Source: an uncultured Clostridia bacterium
GTDB lineage: Bacteria; Bacillota; Clostridia; TANB77; CAG-508
Reading direction: 5' to 3'
Length of the DNA: 64,000 nt
Assembly (NCBI GenBank): GCA_949388605.1
Contig: CASKJV010000003.1
Location: 1 to 64,000 of the forward strand
Notes under the pieces: model-generated
Told to the model about the DNA's origin: nothing
What the model saw: only the letters and a program-made list of their open reading frames with translations
The model's database searches: none
Program-made: the position numbers and the translations under genes
Shown here: piece after piece, positions 1-10,600 of the stretch
Layout of the letters: each line of letters opens with the position of its first letter
Position numbering within the stretch: the stretch's first letter is position 1

Positions 1-54
1 GCTAAAGCCTACGTTTCTACCGGCATAGCCGGAAGTTATCTTTATAAAATATAA
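1..54 (+). CDS. possible 3' end of a plus-strand gene (17 codons)
   Basis: Frame 1 is open from the window edge and stops at 52-54. It encodes a short tail ending ...GIAGSYLYKI, uses more G/C-ending codons than the neighbours, and is followed at once by a strong terminator, as the end of a real gene would be. The fragment is far too short to assign a family. It could equally be a chance open frame. Confidence 0.25.
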   Translation, partial: AKAYVSTGIAGSYLYKI

Positions 55-80
55 ACCCCTCGAATATATTCGAGGGGTTT
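53..80. terminator. bidirectional intrinsic terminator
   Basis: A perfect 12-bp stem (AAACCCCTCGAA / TTCGAGGGGTTT) closes a TATA loop. The stem ends in A/T runs on both sides, so it can end the minus-strand gene at 128-1084 and any plus-strand gene entering from the left edge. Confidence 0.8.
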
Positions 81-127
81 CCTGATATTATTTTTATATA
101 ATTCATATGTTAATGCTATTAAAATTT

Positions 128-1084
128 TTAGTTATCTCTACCTTCTGGTAAAGCTGGATAATCTAAAACTACTCTAATTTGCATTATGTATCTAACTGTT
201 CTAACAAATTTACTATTTTTTATTCTTTGCCATAAAGATGGTTTAACTTCAAATCTTGTTTCTTCAAAAAAAGCATCGTCTACATCTTCAACTGCATTTT
301 CTATTACTTCAGCTTCATTTACAGTTTCTTCTATTTCATTTTCTGTTGTTACTGTAGCAACAACTTTTTCTTCTTTAACATCTTTTGGTTCAGAAACAAT
401 TGAATTTTCTACTATATTTTCTTCTACAGAATCTGTAACAATCTCTGCTCCAACTGGAGTTGGGATATATTTTAATGCTTCTGCAATTTCTATTCCAATA
501 TAACTTAAAGCTTTAGATTTATCTTCAATTCTTTCCATATCTATTTCGATATGTAAATTGCTTTCTAAATTATTTATTTTTGCCTCTATTAATTTACAAG
601 CACTAGTATATTCGTCTGTTGTTTTATCTTTACTTTTTCCAATTATAGTTAATGCCTCTGCAACATCTGATGGATATTTTGTTTCTATTTTTTTAACAAT
701 TTCTTTCCAATTTTTAGCTCTAGCTTTAACAGCTGATGTAGCATCTCTTAAAACACTAGCTAACTTAATATTTTTTTCTCTTTGTCTAATTAATTCTTCT
801 ATTTTTTTTGTATTTTCTTCAAATTGATTTGTTGCATATTCAACTAATTCATAAGAAGCTTTATAAATACTATTTGGAAAATTATTCTTTTTAGGATATT
901 CAATTAAATAATTTTTAATTGATTCAACTAAATCTTTAAAATAAGAATCATCCTCTAATTGCACAATTTGCTTTTTACTATTTGGATTAATTAATTTTTG
1001 AATTTTATCTATGTTTGATAATATTTTTTCTTCCGTGATTACCATTTTCACGTTTACTATGCCTGATTTCTGAAAAAATGACAT
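128..1084 (-). CDS. conserved-looking hypothetical protein, 318 aa
   Basis: Not recognised. The protein is lysine/glutamate-rich and mostly helical. Residues 80-190 read as amphipathic helices, and about 215-275 form an acidic low-complexity linker (many E, V, T). A basic C-terminal segment (WQRIKNSKFVRTVRYIMQIR) ends in PALPEGRDN. No signal peptide or clear membrane span is visible. The start is well supported by GGAGGT nine bases upstream of the ATG. It is the last minus-strand gene before the terminator at 53-80 and is separated from the acyl-CoA ligase by 187 bp, so it is probably its own transcript. Confidence 0.75.
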   Translation of the reverse strand: MSFFQKSGIVNVKMVITEEKILSNIDKIQKLINPNSKKQIVQLEDDSYFKDLVESIKNYLIEYPKKNNFPNSIYKASYELVEYATNQFEENTKKIEELIRQREKNIKLASVLRDATSAVKARAKNWKEIVKKIETKYPSDVAEALTIIGKSKDKTTDEYTSACKLIEAKINNLESNLHIEIDMERIEDKSKALSYIGIEIAEALKYIPTPVGAEIVTDSVEENIVENSIVSEPKDVKEEKVVATVTTENEIEETVNEAEVIENAVEDVDDAFFEETRFEVKPSLWQRIKNSKFVRTVRYIMQIRVVLDYPALPEGRDN

Positions 1085-1271
1085 TGTAAACTACCTCCTT
1101 CGTATCATTTTCTAATTAAATACTAAAGATATTATATCTCGTTTTCCCTAACACTTCAAGAGTTTTTTCGACTTTTTTACATTACATTTTCATAACATTT
1201 TGTAACATTTTTGTTATATTTGTGATAAATGGTAAATTTTATACAAATTAATTCTTTAATAATATTTTATA

Positions 1272-3005
1272 TTACATAACTTTTTTTATTTCTTCAAATC
1301 TTTTTATTTTTAATGTAGTTGTTTTTATTAATTCTTCTTCTGTTAAAATCATTTCCTTAACATATTTGTATGTTGGCATTGTTCTATTTATTTCTTTTAC
1401 TTTATTCCACATTATTTTTTTTATTTCTTCTAAATCTTCTGTATTATATTCTTCTTTTATTTTATCTTTATCATAAACAATTTTTACACCAATTTTTAAG
1501 TCAATAGGATCTTCTTTATCTGGTTTTCCGTATACAAAAGATTCTTTTACCCCAGATATTTTATTTATTAATGTTTCTATTTCTTCAGGATATACATTTT
1601 TTCCATTTTTTAATACTATTACACTTTTCTTTCTACCTGTTATAAATATAAATCCATTTTTATCTATGTATGCCAAATCACCTGTATTAAACCAACCATC
1701 TTCTGTAATTGATTTTTCCTTTTCGCCATAATAGCCTAACATAACACTTGGCCCTCTAACAGCAAGTTCACCTATTCCCATTTCATCTGGTTCTATAATT
1801 TTTGTTTCTAAACTTGGAAAAGTTTTTCCGATAGACCCAATTTTTCTACAAGTTGGATGTTCTGCTGCTATAACTGGAGATGTTTCTGTTAGTCCATATC
1901 CTTGGTATGTTTCTATTCCTAAATTATTTAACCCTTTTTCTGTTTCAGGATCAAAAGCTGCACCTCCTGCAACAAATAGTCTTAACTTTCCACCTAAAGA
2001 ATCTAAGACTTCTTTAAATAATTTTCTTCTAATATCTATTCCAAACACTTTCGCAATTTTACTTAATTTTATTCCAAATTGAACTGTTCCTAATTTTCCC
2101 TTCTTTTCTATTGATTGCATAACTTTTTTATACATATTATCAAAAAGAATTGGAACTGCAATCATTGCGCTAGCTTCATAATCTTTTAAGTTTTCTGCAA
2201 TATGTCTAATTCCTTGGCAAAAACCAATATTAGCACCAACACTTACTGGATATAAAAATCCAACTGTACATTCAAATACATGATGTAATGGCAAGAAAGA
2301 TAAAAATGTATCATTTGAAGTTACATCAAAAGTACTTGCAATATCATAAATATTTGAGCATATATTATTATGTGATAATTTAACTGCTTTTGATTGTGAT
2401 GTTGTTCCTGATGTAAATAACATTACAGCCATTTCTTCATTATTGATTTCAGCATCTAAATAACTTGTAGCACCATTTTTTATTAAGTCTTTTCCAAGTT
2501 TAATTAATTCTTTTTGAGAATATACTTCTTTTTTCTTCTCTTCTAAATCCATTGATATAAAGAATTTTATTTTACCTATTTTTTCATCTTTAGCTTTTTT
2601 CATTACTTCGTCATATTTTGAAGAATAAAAAATAGCTTCCATTTCTGATCTTTCAATTAAACTTAATATTTCATTGTCTGGTAAAGATTTATCTAATGGT
2701 ACAACTATACCTGTACCACAAGCTATTGTTAAATAAGCTTCTTCCCATTCATATCTATTTTCTGAAATAACACCTATTCTTTTATCTTTTAAACCAACAC
2801 TAATTAGGGCTGTACCTAATGCATTTATCTCATCTATATATTGATTATAATTCATTGTTATTATTTCACCATTATTGTCTGATTTAAATTTAAAAGCTGT
2901 TTCATCTCCAAATTTCTCTTTTGTATTTTTAATCATTTCTTTTAAATTTTCAAACTTTCTAGCTTCAAATATTCTCTCACATCCTGAGCAAATTCTTTCT
3001 CTCAT
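1272..3005 (-). CDS. AMP-dependent acyl-CoA synthetase (long-chain fatty acid CoA ligase type)
   Basis: Activates a carboxylic acid, probably a fatty acid, as acyl-AMP and then acyl-CoA. The ANL-superfamily motifs are all present: TSGTTSQSKAV near residue 200 (AMP-binding P-loop), YGLTETSP near 370, and NTGDLAYID with GRKKSVIVLKNGKNVYP in the C-terminal hinge region. The substrate cannot be read from sequence. The start has GGATGGAG upstream and leaves a short N-terminal extension with a CSGC pair not usual for the family. It lies 14 bp downstream of a TetR gene, which suggests a two-gene operon controlled by that regulator, perhaps for fatty-acid uptake or membrane lipid recycling (inference). 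Confidence 0.9.
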   Translation of the reverse strand: MRERICSGCERIFEARKFENLKEMIKNTKEKFGDETAFKFKSDNNGEIITMNYNQYIDEINALGTALISVGLKDKRIGVISENRYEWEEAYLTIACGTGIVVPLDKSLPDNEILSLIERSEMEAIFYSSKYDEVMKKAKDEKIGKIKFFISMDLEEKKKEVYSQKELIKLGKDLIKNGATSYLDAEINNEEMAVMLFTSGTTSQSKAVKLSHNNICSNIYDIASTFDVTSNDTFLSFLPLHHVFECTVGFLYPVSVGANIGFCQGIRHIAENLKDYEASAMIAVPILFDNMYKKVMQSIEKKGKLGTVQFGIKLSKIAKVFGIDIRRKLFKEVLDSLGGKLRLFVAGGAAFDPETEKGLNNLGIETYQGYGLTETSPVIAAEHPTCRKIGSIGKTFPSLETKIIEPDEMGIGELAVRGPSVMLGYYGEKEKSITEDGWFNTGDLAYIDKNGFIFITGRKKSVIVLKNGKNVYPEEIETLINKISGVKESFVYGKPDKEDPIDLKIGVKIVYDKDKIKEEYNTEDLEEIKKIMWNKVKEINRTMPTYKYVKEMILTEEELIKTTTLKIKRFEEIKKVM

Positions 3006-3019
3006 TTTTCTCCATCCTT

Positions 3020-3592
3020 CTATTTTTTTATAATCTTATTAAATAATGTTTTTTCGTACTCTAAATACATTTTTGATACATCAATTTCTTCTAATTTTGC
3101 TTTTCTTTTATAAATTAATGTTGAACAAGTTAATGAAAAGATTTCTGATGCTAATACTTCTGCATTACAATTAACTATATCCCCATTATCCACCCCTTCT
3201 TGAACAATATTTTGAATAACTGATATATATTCTAAAACTTTTTCCTTACAGAAAACGTTTATTGATTCATTTCCCCATGTTTGACTCATTACTATTGTTA
3301 ATAAATTTTCATATTTATGAACAGCTTTTAATTGAATTAAAGACACTGCTTTTATTTTATCTAAAACATTATCACATTTTGAAGTTTTTATTTCAATACT
3401 GTTAATTAATAATTTCATTCCTTCTTCAATTAAAAAATTAAATATTTCTTCTTTACTATTAAAATGATAATATAAAGTTCCTTTTGCTACTCCTACAGTT
3501 GCTGTAATTTCCTCTATACTAGTTGCATCATAACCTTTTTCTGAAAAAAGTTTTAATGATGTCTCAAAAATTTTTCTTTTCGTTTTATTCAT
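3020..3592 (-). CDS. TetR/AcrR family transcriptional regulator
   Basis: A 190-residue one-component repressor. The N-terminal helix-turn-helix is textbook TetR (FSEKGYDATSIEEITATVGVAKGTLYYHF, residues 17-45, quoted in part: GTLYYHFNSKEEIF). The C-terminal helical part should bind a ligand. It is the first gene of the TetR-acyl-CoA ligase operon, so an acyl-CoA or fatty acid is a reasonable ligand, as in FadR-type TetR proteins, though unproven. A good sigma-A promoter sits just upstream. Confidence 0.9.
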   Translation of the reverse strand: MNKTKRKIFETSLKLFSEKGYDATSIEEITATVGVAKGTLYYHFNSKEEIFNFLIEEGMKLLINSIEIKTSKCDNVLDKIKAVSLIQLKAVHKYENLLTIVMSQTWGNESINVFCKEKVLEYISVIQNIVQEGVDNGDIVNCNAEVLASEIFSLTCSTLIYKRKAKLEEIDVSKMYLEYEKTLFNKIIKK

Positions 3593-3626
3593 ATTTTCTC
3601 CTAAATACTATTATTTTAGAATTCTT

Positions 3627-3660
3627 AGACATTATATAAAATTTATTTAAAAATTTCAAT
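3627..3660 (-). promoter_or_regulatory. sigma-A promoter of the TetR/acyl-CoA ligase operon
   Basis: On the minus strand TTGAAA and TATAAT are spaced by exactly 17 bp, about 40 bp upstream of the tetR start. This is a near-consensus housekeeping promoter. Confidence 0.7.
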
Positions 3661-3728
3661 ATACTATAAAAAAAAAGAATATGTAGTCAGTTATATATCA
3701 AGAAGTGCTAAGTAATTATATAACAAAA

Positions 3729-3757
3729 GAATACCAACACATTTTGTATTGGTATTC
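3729..3757 (-). terminator. intrinsic terminator after the small 78-aa gene
   Basis: A 9-bp stem (GAATACCAA/TTGGTATTC) is followed on the minus strand by TTTTGTTA, 15 bp past the stop of the gene at 3772-4008. Confidence 0.7.
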
Positions 3758-3771
3758 CTTTTAGTCAGTAT

Positions 3772-4008
3772 TTAAGAAATTTTAACATCAGTTTCTTTCA
3801 AATATTTTTCAATAAGCTTTTTAATATCACTAATTGCTTTTTTTTCTTTCGATCTTGAAATTTGCTTAATAAACTCAGGATCTGTAATTATAGAATTATA
3901 TATTGATTCCAATAGTAATTTTAGTTGTCTTTCCTTAGCAAGTCCATCAGCTTCAATAATATATTCTTTTTTTCCTCTAATGCAAACATCTCTTACTCTG
4001 ACTTCCAT
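3772..4008 (-). CDS. small hypothetical protein, 78 aa
   Basis: Not recognised. It begins MEVRVRDVCIRGKKEYIIEADG and ends in a lysine-rich helix. I moved the start downstream of the track's ATG because AAGGAGG lies eight bases before the second ATG, inside the longer ORF. It has its own near-consensus promoter and its own terminator, so it is a monocistronic transcript beside the GntR gene. No membrane segment is visible. Confidence 0.65.
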   Translation of the reverse strand: MEVRVRDVCIRGKKEYIIEADGLAKERQLKLLLESIYNSIITDPEFIKQISRSKEKKAISDIKKLIEKYLKETDVKIS

Positions 4009-4079
4009 ATAATATTCCTCCTTGTTCATAGCCTAAATTGCAAATTGCAATAGTTGATAGTTATAAAAAAATCTCAAAA

Positions 4080-4108
4080 ATTATAACTTGAAAATATTAT
4101 TTTGTCAA
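4080..4108 (-). promoter_or_regulatory. consensus sigma-A promoter for the 78-aa gene
   Basis: Minus strand TTGACA, 17-bp spacer, TATAAT. It lies just past the GntR stop codon and reads into the small gene. Confidence 0.8.
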
Positions 4109-4114
4109 CTTTTA

Positions 4115-4468
4115 TTATTCAGAAATTCTTTTTATAATATCTTCTTTTGATATTCCATATTTTTCTATTTCTTGAATATCTTTTCTTATTTTTTCAATTT
4201 TTTCATTAATTGAACTTTTTAGAATTTCATCTGTTTTAAGTGTTATAAAAGTCCCTTTAGTAGATAATGTTACAATAACACCTTTTGATTCTAAAATTGT
4301 ATAAGCTTTTTTCACAGTATTAGGGTTTATCCCAAGTGTGGTTGCCAATTCTCTTATAGAAGGAATTTGTTCTTCTGGTTTTAATATTTCCAAAGCTACA
4401 TATCTTTCTATTTCTTGAACAATCTGTTCATAAATAGGCATTCTACTTTGGTAATCTAAATTTATCAT
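4115..4468 (-). CDS. GntR-family regulator, YtrA subfamily
   Basis: At 117 residues it has the winged-helix GntR domain (residues 9-75; IPSIRELATTLGINPNTVKKAY) and only a short C-terminal tail, which is the YtrA subfamily layout. YtrA-type proteins usually repress the ABC transporter operon they belong to. Here the gene is last in such an operon, 14 bp after the permease. A perfect inverted repeat over the operon promoter at 7421-7447 is its likely binding site. Confidence 0.9.
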   Translation of the reverse strand: MINLDYQSRMPIYEQIVQEIERYVALEILKPEEQIPSIRELATTLGINPNTVKKAYTILESKGVIVTLSTKGTFITLKTDEILKSSINEKIEKIRKDIQEIEKYGISKEDIIKRISE

Positions 4469-4482
4469 CGCATTACCTCCTT

Positions 4483-6525
4483 CTAATAAATTATTTCATA
4501 TTCTTTATTATTTTCTTCATCTAATGATTTTTCATATTCCTGTGCTTTATTAATAATATTTTCAATTTCTTCTACTTTATTTGTATAGAATTGTAAACTA
4601 TACCTTCCATCAATATCTATTACTACATATGGTTTTGTAATATCAAAATTCTCATTTTCATTATATAAAATAAATTTTGTTATATCATCTGAATAATATA
4701 AATATGTTTTAGTTTCTCCTAAATTTTCATTTAAATTTTGGTTTTGACTATAGACTTGATAGTTATAAGTTTTATCCAAATCTTTTTTTATTTTCTCTAC
4801 AACAGCTTTATTAGTATGTTTACTTACAATCTTTAATATTTCATCTGATATTTCAGCTGGTATGGTTATTCCTTGTAATCTATGTTTTTCATAGTAATAC
4901 TTACATATATAAGATTTTTTATGTGTATAATTTTCTTGTAATAATTCTTCTAAATTCATAGAATTTACTTTGCTTTCTATTTCTTTAGCAATTACCTTTT
5001 TCTCTTCACCTTCTACAAACATATAATTATTTATAGTAAGTACACCATTTTGAATAATTCTATCTTTAATATTTTGTACAAATTTTTCTTCTTTGTTTAA
5101 TTCTGTTTTTATTTTTTCAAAATCTTCTACATAAATATCTAAATTTGTATCATATACCTTTCCGTTTTTCATTTTAATCATAATCTCAAAATTTACAGTA
5201 TTTTTCATAGTTGGTTTAGATATATCTGCACTTGAATTAAGTACGTTTAAGTCTCCTGCGAATTTATCATCTACAGTATAATCTCCGACATCTTCTATAT
5301 ACGCTCTATATGCTGAATCTAATAGCAAATTAATAAATTCTTTATTTTCAATATATCCACCCAAACTTGCATTTTTACCATTATAATAATTATTAGAATA
5401 ATCATAATAATTAAAATTTTGAAGTTTTACTGATGCAATATTTTCTGTATTTAATTTTGATAAAGGCATACTTTTTTTAATTTTTTCAGAAGTAGAACAT
5501 ATTCCTTGTAATAACACCATTGTTAATACTAAATATATTAATGATGTTTTCAATTTTAATCTTCTTTTTACTATAAAATCATATATAAAATAGTAAGTAA
5601 TAATTATTGCAATTGCAATAATATTAAATTCTTTTTCTCCATTTACTAAATTTAAAAAAATTATCATTGGAAATATTGTTAATGCTTTTACTAAAATGTG
5701 AATTTTTTCATTTGCAAATGATTCTTCATTATTTTCCATTTTTCTATTTTTAAATAAATGTAATCCTATAAAATAATACGCAATTCCTAAAATAACCATT
5801 CTTGACATACTTTTAGCGGAAAACCAATCAAATTCTTGTGTATTAAGGAAGAAAATAGAATGAAATGCTTGATATGGCAGTGTATAATAATTATCTGAAC
5901 GTACATATATATTGTATGAATAGTCTGAACTAACCAATTCAGAATTAATTCCCTCTCCACTTTCAATAAAAACATCATAGCAAAATGGAAGTAAAAATAT
6001 TATTAACATTGTTAAAACTATTTGTGTATAAAATGTTCCAGACATGCTCATAGCAAGATTAGTTACTAAAAATACAAATACATATGATATCCACATCATA
6101 ATAAATATATCTAATACCATCTGTGGAAAAATTAAAACTTTAGGCAAAATAGCACCACAAATTAATAGCAGTATAGCTGTAATTGCCTGTATAATTGTAA
6201 TTAATATAATTCCACCAATTGTATTTGTTACAAATATTGTTTTTCTATTTATTGGCTGTGAGTTTATAAAATCGACACTTTTCTTTTTATAAACATATCC
6301 AAATAATACTGACGACATTATTACTGGTATAATATACATTCCTATGTAGTCAATAGTAAAAAGACTTACTTTTGATGGAACATTTACATTATTATTATTA
6401 AACAGTAATACAGTAACTAATAATGTAAATACTGGTGCTACTAATAGCATTAATGCGATTGCACCTTTTGATTTTCTTAAATTTTCTTTAAAGAACTTTA
6501 AATTAAATGACTTGATTAAATTCAT
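4483..6525 (-). CDS. ABC transporter permease, large ABC-2 type
   Basis: A 680-residue membrane protein. Six hydrophobic segments lie between residues 20 and 280, and two more near 290-345. A long extracytoplasmic domain follows (residues 350-660, rich in Asn, Tyr and charged residues). This matches the permeases that pair with YtrB-like ATPases in YtrA-regulated operons, which often respond to cell-wall antibiotics. Its start overlaps the ATPase gene by 23 bp, so the two are translationally coupled. The substrate is unknown. Confidence 0.85.
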   Translation of the reverse strand: MNLIKSFNLKFFKENLRKSKGAIALMLLVAPVFTLLVTVLLFNNNNVNVPSKVSLFTIDYIGMYIIPVIMSSVLFGYVYKKKSVDFINSQPINRKTIFVTNTIGGIILITIIQAITAILLLICGAILPKVLIFPQMVLDIFIMMWISYVFVFLVTNLAMSMSGTFYTQIVLTMLIIFLLPFCYDVFIESGEGINSELVSSDYSYNIYVRSDNYYTLPYQAFHSIFFLNTQEFDWFSAKSMSRMVILGIAYYFIGLHLFKNRKMENNEESFANEKIHILVKALTIFPMIIFLNLVNGEKEFNIIAIAIIITYYFIYDFIVKRRLKLKTSLIYLVLTMVLLQGICSTSEKIKKSMPLSKLNTENIASVKLQNFNYYDYSNNYYNGKNASLGGYIENKEFINLLLDSAYRAYIEDVGDYTVDDKFAGDLNVLNSSADISKPTMKNTVNFEIMIKMKNGKVYDTNLDIYVEDFEKIKTELNKEEKFVQNIKDRIIQNGVLTINNYMFVEGEEKKVIAKEIESKVNSMNLEELLQENYTHKKSYICKYYYEKHRLQGITIPAEISDEILKIVSKHTNKAVVEKIKKDLDKTYNYQVYSQNQNLNENLGETKTYLYYSDDITKFILYNENENFDITKPYVVIDIDGRYSLQFYTNKVEEIENIINKAQEYEKSLDEENNKEYEIIY

Positions 6526-7399
6526 ATCCTAGTACCTCCATTTCATATATAAACATTTCTTCTAATGTTAAAGGTAAAAAATCTAATATTATTGGATTTA
6601 ATTTTTCAAGCACATCTTTTGCTTTTTCTTTTTCGCCTTTAATAATAAGAGTTGCAATACTTCCAACTTTTTTATAACTCATTATATCTAATCCTAAAAA
6701 TGTTTCTTTTCCAAATTCTTCTTTTAAAGATATTTGAATTTTAAACATATTAGTTTTTAAAGAATCTATATCACTTTCAAATAAAATTCCACCTTTATAC
6801 AATAATCCTAGATTATCACAAATATCTTCTAATTCTCTTAAGTTATGACTTGTCATTATAATAGTTGTTTCTTGTTTTTCCATTTGTTTTACAATTATCT
6901 TTTTTAACAAATTTCTAACAACAGGATCTAATCCATCAAAAGTTTCATCAAATAACATATAATTTGCGTTTGTTGATATTGCACAAATTAATGCACATTG
7001 TCTTTTCATTCCTTTTGAAAAGTTTTGAATTTTTGTATTTAAATCTAATTTTAAAGTTTCTGCTAATTCTTTTAAGTATTCCATATCAAACCTTTTGTAC
7101 ATTGAATTATAAAATTTTGCCATATCTAACAGAGTATATCCTGGAAAGAAAAATAAATCGTCTGGAACAAAAACTACTTTTTGTTTTAATTCTTGATTGT
7201 CTTCAATTTCTTTTCCATCAATTTCAATTGTACCAGATTCTCTTCTATATATATCTGTTATAATTCTTAATAATGTAGATTTTCCAGCACCGTTTGCACC
7301 TATCAAACCATATATTGAATTAGTTTGAATATTGCAATTTAAATTATCTAAAACTTTATTTTTGCCAAATGTTTTATTCAAATTGCTAATTCTTATCAT
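6503..7399 (-). CDS. ABC transporter ATP-binding protein
   Basis: Energises the adjacent permease. Visible motifs are Walker A (GANGAGKST, near residue 37), the signature region FSKGMKRQ near 125, and Walker B MLFDETFDGLD near 148, followed by an H-loop (MTSHNL). Its 298-residue length is normal for this class, with a C-terminal extension after residue 220. It is first in the ATPase-permease-GntR operon and preceded by a strong promoter with an operator. Confidence 0.92.
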   Translation of the reverse strand: MIRISNLNKTFGKNKVLDNLNCNIQTNSIYGLIGANGAGKSTLLRIITDIYRRESGTIEIDGKEIEDNQELKQKVVFVPDDLFFFPGYTLLDMAKFYNSMYKRFDMEYLKELAETLKLDLNTKIQNFSKGMKRQCALICAISTNANYMLFDETFDGLDPVVRNLLKKIIVKQMEKQETTIIMTSHNLRELEDICDNLGLLYKGGILFESDIDSLKTNMFKIQISLKEEFGKETFLGLDIMSYKKVGSIATLIIKGEKEKAKDVLEKLNPIILDFLPLTLEEMFIYEMEVLGYEFNQVI

Positions 7400-7420
7400 A
7401 AATGCCCTCCTAAAAAATAT

Positions 7421-7447
7421 AATTGTACTATTTGTACTAGTACAATT
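7421..7447 (-). promoter_or_regulatory. operator of the GntR/ABC operon (10-7-10 inverted repeat)
   Basis: AATTGTACTA and TAGTACAATT form a perfect 10-bp inverted repeat with a 7-bp centre. They also contain the 14-bp palindrome TTGTACTAGTACAA. The repeat overlaps the -10 box of the ABC operon promoter. This fits YtrA-type GntR operators (GTAC...GTAC symmetry) and predicts autorepression. Confidence 0.75.
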
Positions 7448-7473
7448 ATAAAATTATTATTATTAATTGTCAA
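7445..7473 (-). promoter_or_regulatory. consensus promoter of the ABC operon
   Basis: TTGACA, 17 bp, TATAAT on the minus strand. The -10 box is inside the GntR operator. Confidence 0.8.
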
Positions 7474-7646
7474 GTGTATTATAATTTATATGGCAAATTA
7501 TTCTCCTCCATTTTTATTCAATTGATGAATTTTAGAAAAACTTCAAATTTAAATTTTTTATATAAAAGAAAATTTCTACACAATTCCAATTATATAAAGC
7601 ATTCATCAATTTTTACAGATTATCTATTATCTATTTTGGTTCTAAA

Positions 7647-10600
7647 TTAAATTTTAGTTATATCAACTGGTTTTAAATCTTTTTCTTCTGTATCATCTTC
7701 TATAGCTTTATATAAAGCATTTACAGTATCTAAAGATGTAAAACATGGAATTTTACATTCAACAGCCATTCTTCTAATTTTAAATCCATCTCTGTTTGAT
7801 TCTTTACCTTTTGTAGGAGTATTTATAACAAAATTAATTTTTCCTGATTCTATTAAATCTATAATACTGTTTTTTCCTTCCCACAATTTTTCAATAACTG
7901 TTGATTCTACACCATTTTCTTTTAAAAATTTTGAAGTTCCAGATGTAGCATAAATTTCAAAACCTTTTTGTTTAAATTTTTCAGCTAGTGGAAGCATTTC
8001 ATTTTTATCTTTATCCCTAACAGTTATTAATATCGCACCTTTAGTAGATACATTAGCTCCACTTGCAATAAATGCTTTTAATACAGCATCTTCAAACTTT
8101 TTAGAAACTCCTAAAACTTCTCCTGTTGACTTCATTTCTGGCCCTAAAGATGTATCTGCATTTTTTATTTTTTCAAATGAAAATACTGGCATTTTCACAC
8201 ATATATAATCGCTCTTTTTATATAATCCTGTTCCATATCCTAAATCTTTTAATTTTTTACCAAGAATTACGTTTGTTGCAATATCTATCATTGGAAGATT
8301 TGTAACTTTACTAATATATGGTACAGTTCTACTTGAACGAGGATTTACTTCAATTATATAAACTTCACCTTCACTTATAATAAATTGTATATTTAGAATT
8401 CCTATTACATTAAGTTCTTTTGCAATTTTTTCTGTATATTCTATTATCTTTTTCTCATGAATTTCTGTAACATTTTGTGTAGGATATACTGAAATACTAT
8501 CTCCAGAGTGAACACCAGCTCTTTCTAAATGTTCCATAATTCCAGGAATTAAAATATCTTGTCCATCACAAATTGCATCTACTTCTACTTCTCGTCCTAA
8601 AATATATTTATCAACTAAAATTGGATGTTCCTGTTCTATTGTATTTATTTCATTTACATATTCTTCAATTTCTTTATCATCATAAGCTATTGCCATACCT
8701 TGACCACCTAAAACATATGATGGTCTAACTAAAACTGGATATCCCAATCTATTTGCAACTTCTTTAGCTTCTCCTACAGTATAAATAGTACTTCCTCTTG
8801 GTCTTAAAATCTCACAATTATTTAGGGCTTCATCAAATTCTTTTCTATCTTCAGCTCTATCCATATCTACTTCTTGAGTTCCCATTATTTTAACACCCAT
8901 ATCTGATAATGCTTTGGTTAATTTTATAGCTGTTTGTCCACCAAATTGAACTATTGCACCATCTGGTTTTTCTGTATTTACAATATTTTCTACATCTTCA
9001 GGTGTTAGAGGCTCAAAATATAGTTTATCAGCTATATCAAAATCTGTACTTACTGTTTCTGGATTATTATTTACAATTATTGTTTCATAACCTTGTTTTT
9101 TTAATGCCCAAACTCCATGTACACTACAATAATCAAATTCTATACCTTGTCCAATTCTTATAGGTCCTGAACCTAATACCATAACTTTCTTTTTATCTGA
9201 TTGCTTTGCTTCATTTTCGTCATCATAACTTGAATAATAATATGGTGTTTGTGCTTCAAATTCTGCACTACATGTATCTACCATTTTGAAATTTGCTTTT
9301 ATTTCATATCTGTTACGTAATTTTTTTATTTCATTTTCTGTTTTACCACAAAGTTCAGCTATTACTTTATCAGTAAATCCATATTTTTTAGCTTTTTCAA
9401 GTAATTTAGCATTCATTTGATTTAGTTCTAATTCTCTTTCAATTTTTACAAGTTTATATATTATTCCTATAAAAAATCTATCTATTGTTGTTATTTCATG
9501 TATTCTTTCAACAGATATCTCTTTTCTAATTGCTTCTGCTATTACAAAAATTCTTTCATTATCAACTATTTTTAATCTTTCTTCTAATTCTTCTTTTTCT
9601 AAATCTTTTAATTTATCTAAGCTAAAATATTCTACATTTTCTTCAAGAGAACGAATTGCTTTCATTAAGCCTGCTTCCAAATTTGGTGCAATTGCCATAA
9701 CTTCTCCTGTAGCTTTCATTTGAGTTCCAAGTGTTCTTGTTGCTGTAAGAAATTTTTTAAATGGCCATTTTGGTATTTTTACAACAACATAATCAAGTAC
9801 TGGTTCAAAACAAGCATAAGTTTTTCCTGTTACTTCATTTTTTATTTCATCTAATGTATATCCAAGTGCAATTTTACTTGCTACTTTTGCAATTGGATAA
9901 CCAGTTGCCTTCGAAGCTAATGCAGATGAACGACTAACTCTAGGATTTACTTCAATAACTGCATATTCAAAGCTTTTTGGATTTAAGGCGAATTGAACAT
10001 TACATCCACCTTCTATTTTTAATGCTGAAATAATTTTTATTGCTGATGTTCTAAGCATTTGATACTCTTTATCTGATAATGTTTGAGATGGTGCAACAAC
10101 TATACTATCTCCTGTATGTATACCAACTGGATCTATATTTTCCATATTACAAATTGTAATACAGTTTCCTTTACTATCTCTCATTACTTCATATTCAATT
10201 TCTTTCCATCCTGTAATACATTTTTCAACTAATATTTCATTTACTCTAGACATTCTTATACCAGAACCTGCAATTTCTTCAAGCTCTTCCATTGTATAAG
10301 CAATACCTCCACCAGTACCACCTAATGTATATGCTGGTCTTATTATAACTGGTAATCCAATTTCTTTAGTAAATTCTACTGCATCTTCAACTGTATGTAC
10401 TACTTTACTTGCAATACAAGGCTCATTTATTGATTCCATCATATCTTTAAAACATTGTCTATCTTCTGCATTTCTTATTCCACTAACACCTGTACCTAAA
10501 AGTCTTACATTTTTTTCTTTTAAAAATCCTGTTTCTGCAAGTTCCATAGCTAAGTTAAGTCCTGTTTGTCCACCTAAGTTTGGAAGTATACTATCTGGCT

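Noticed and set aside
3601-3640. TetR operator palindrome
   Set aside because: CTAAATA/TTCTTAG pairs at five of seven positions only, too weak to call.
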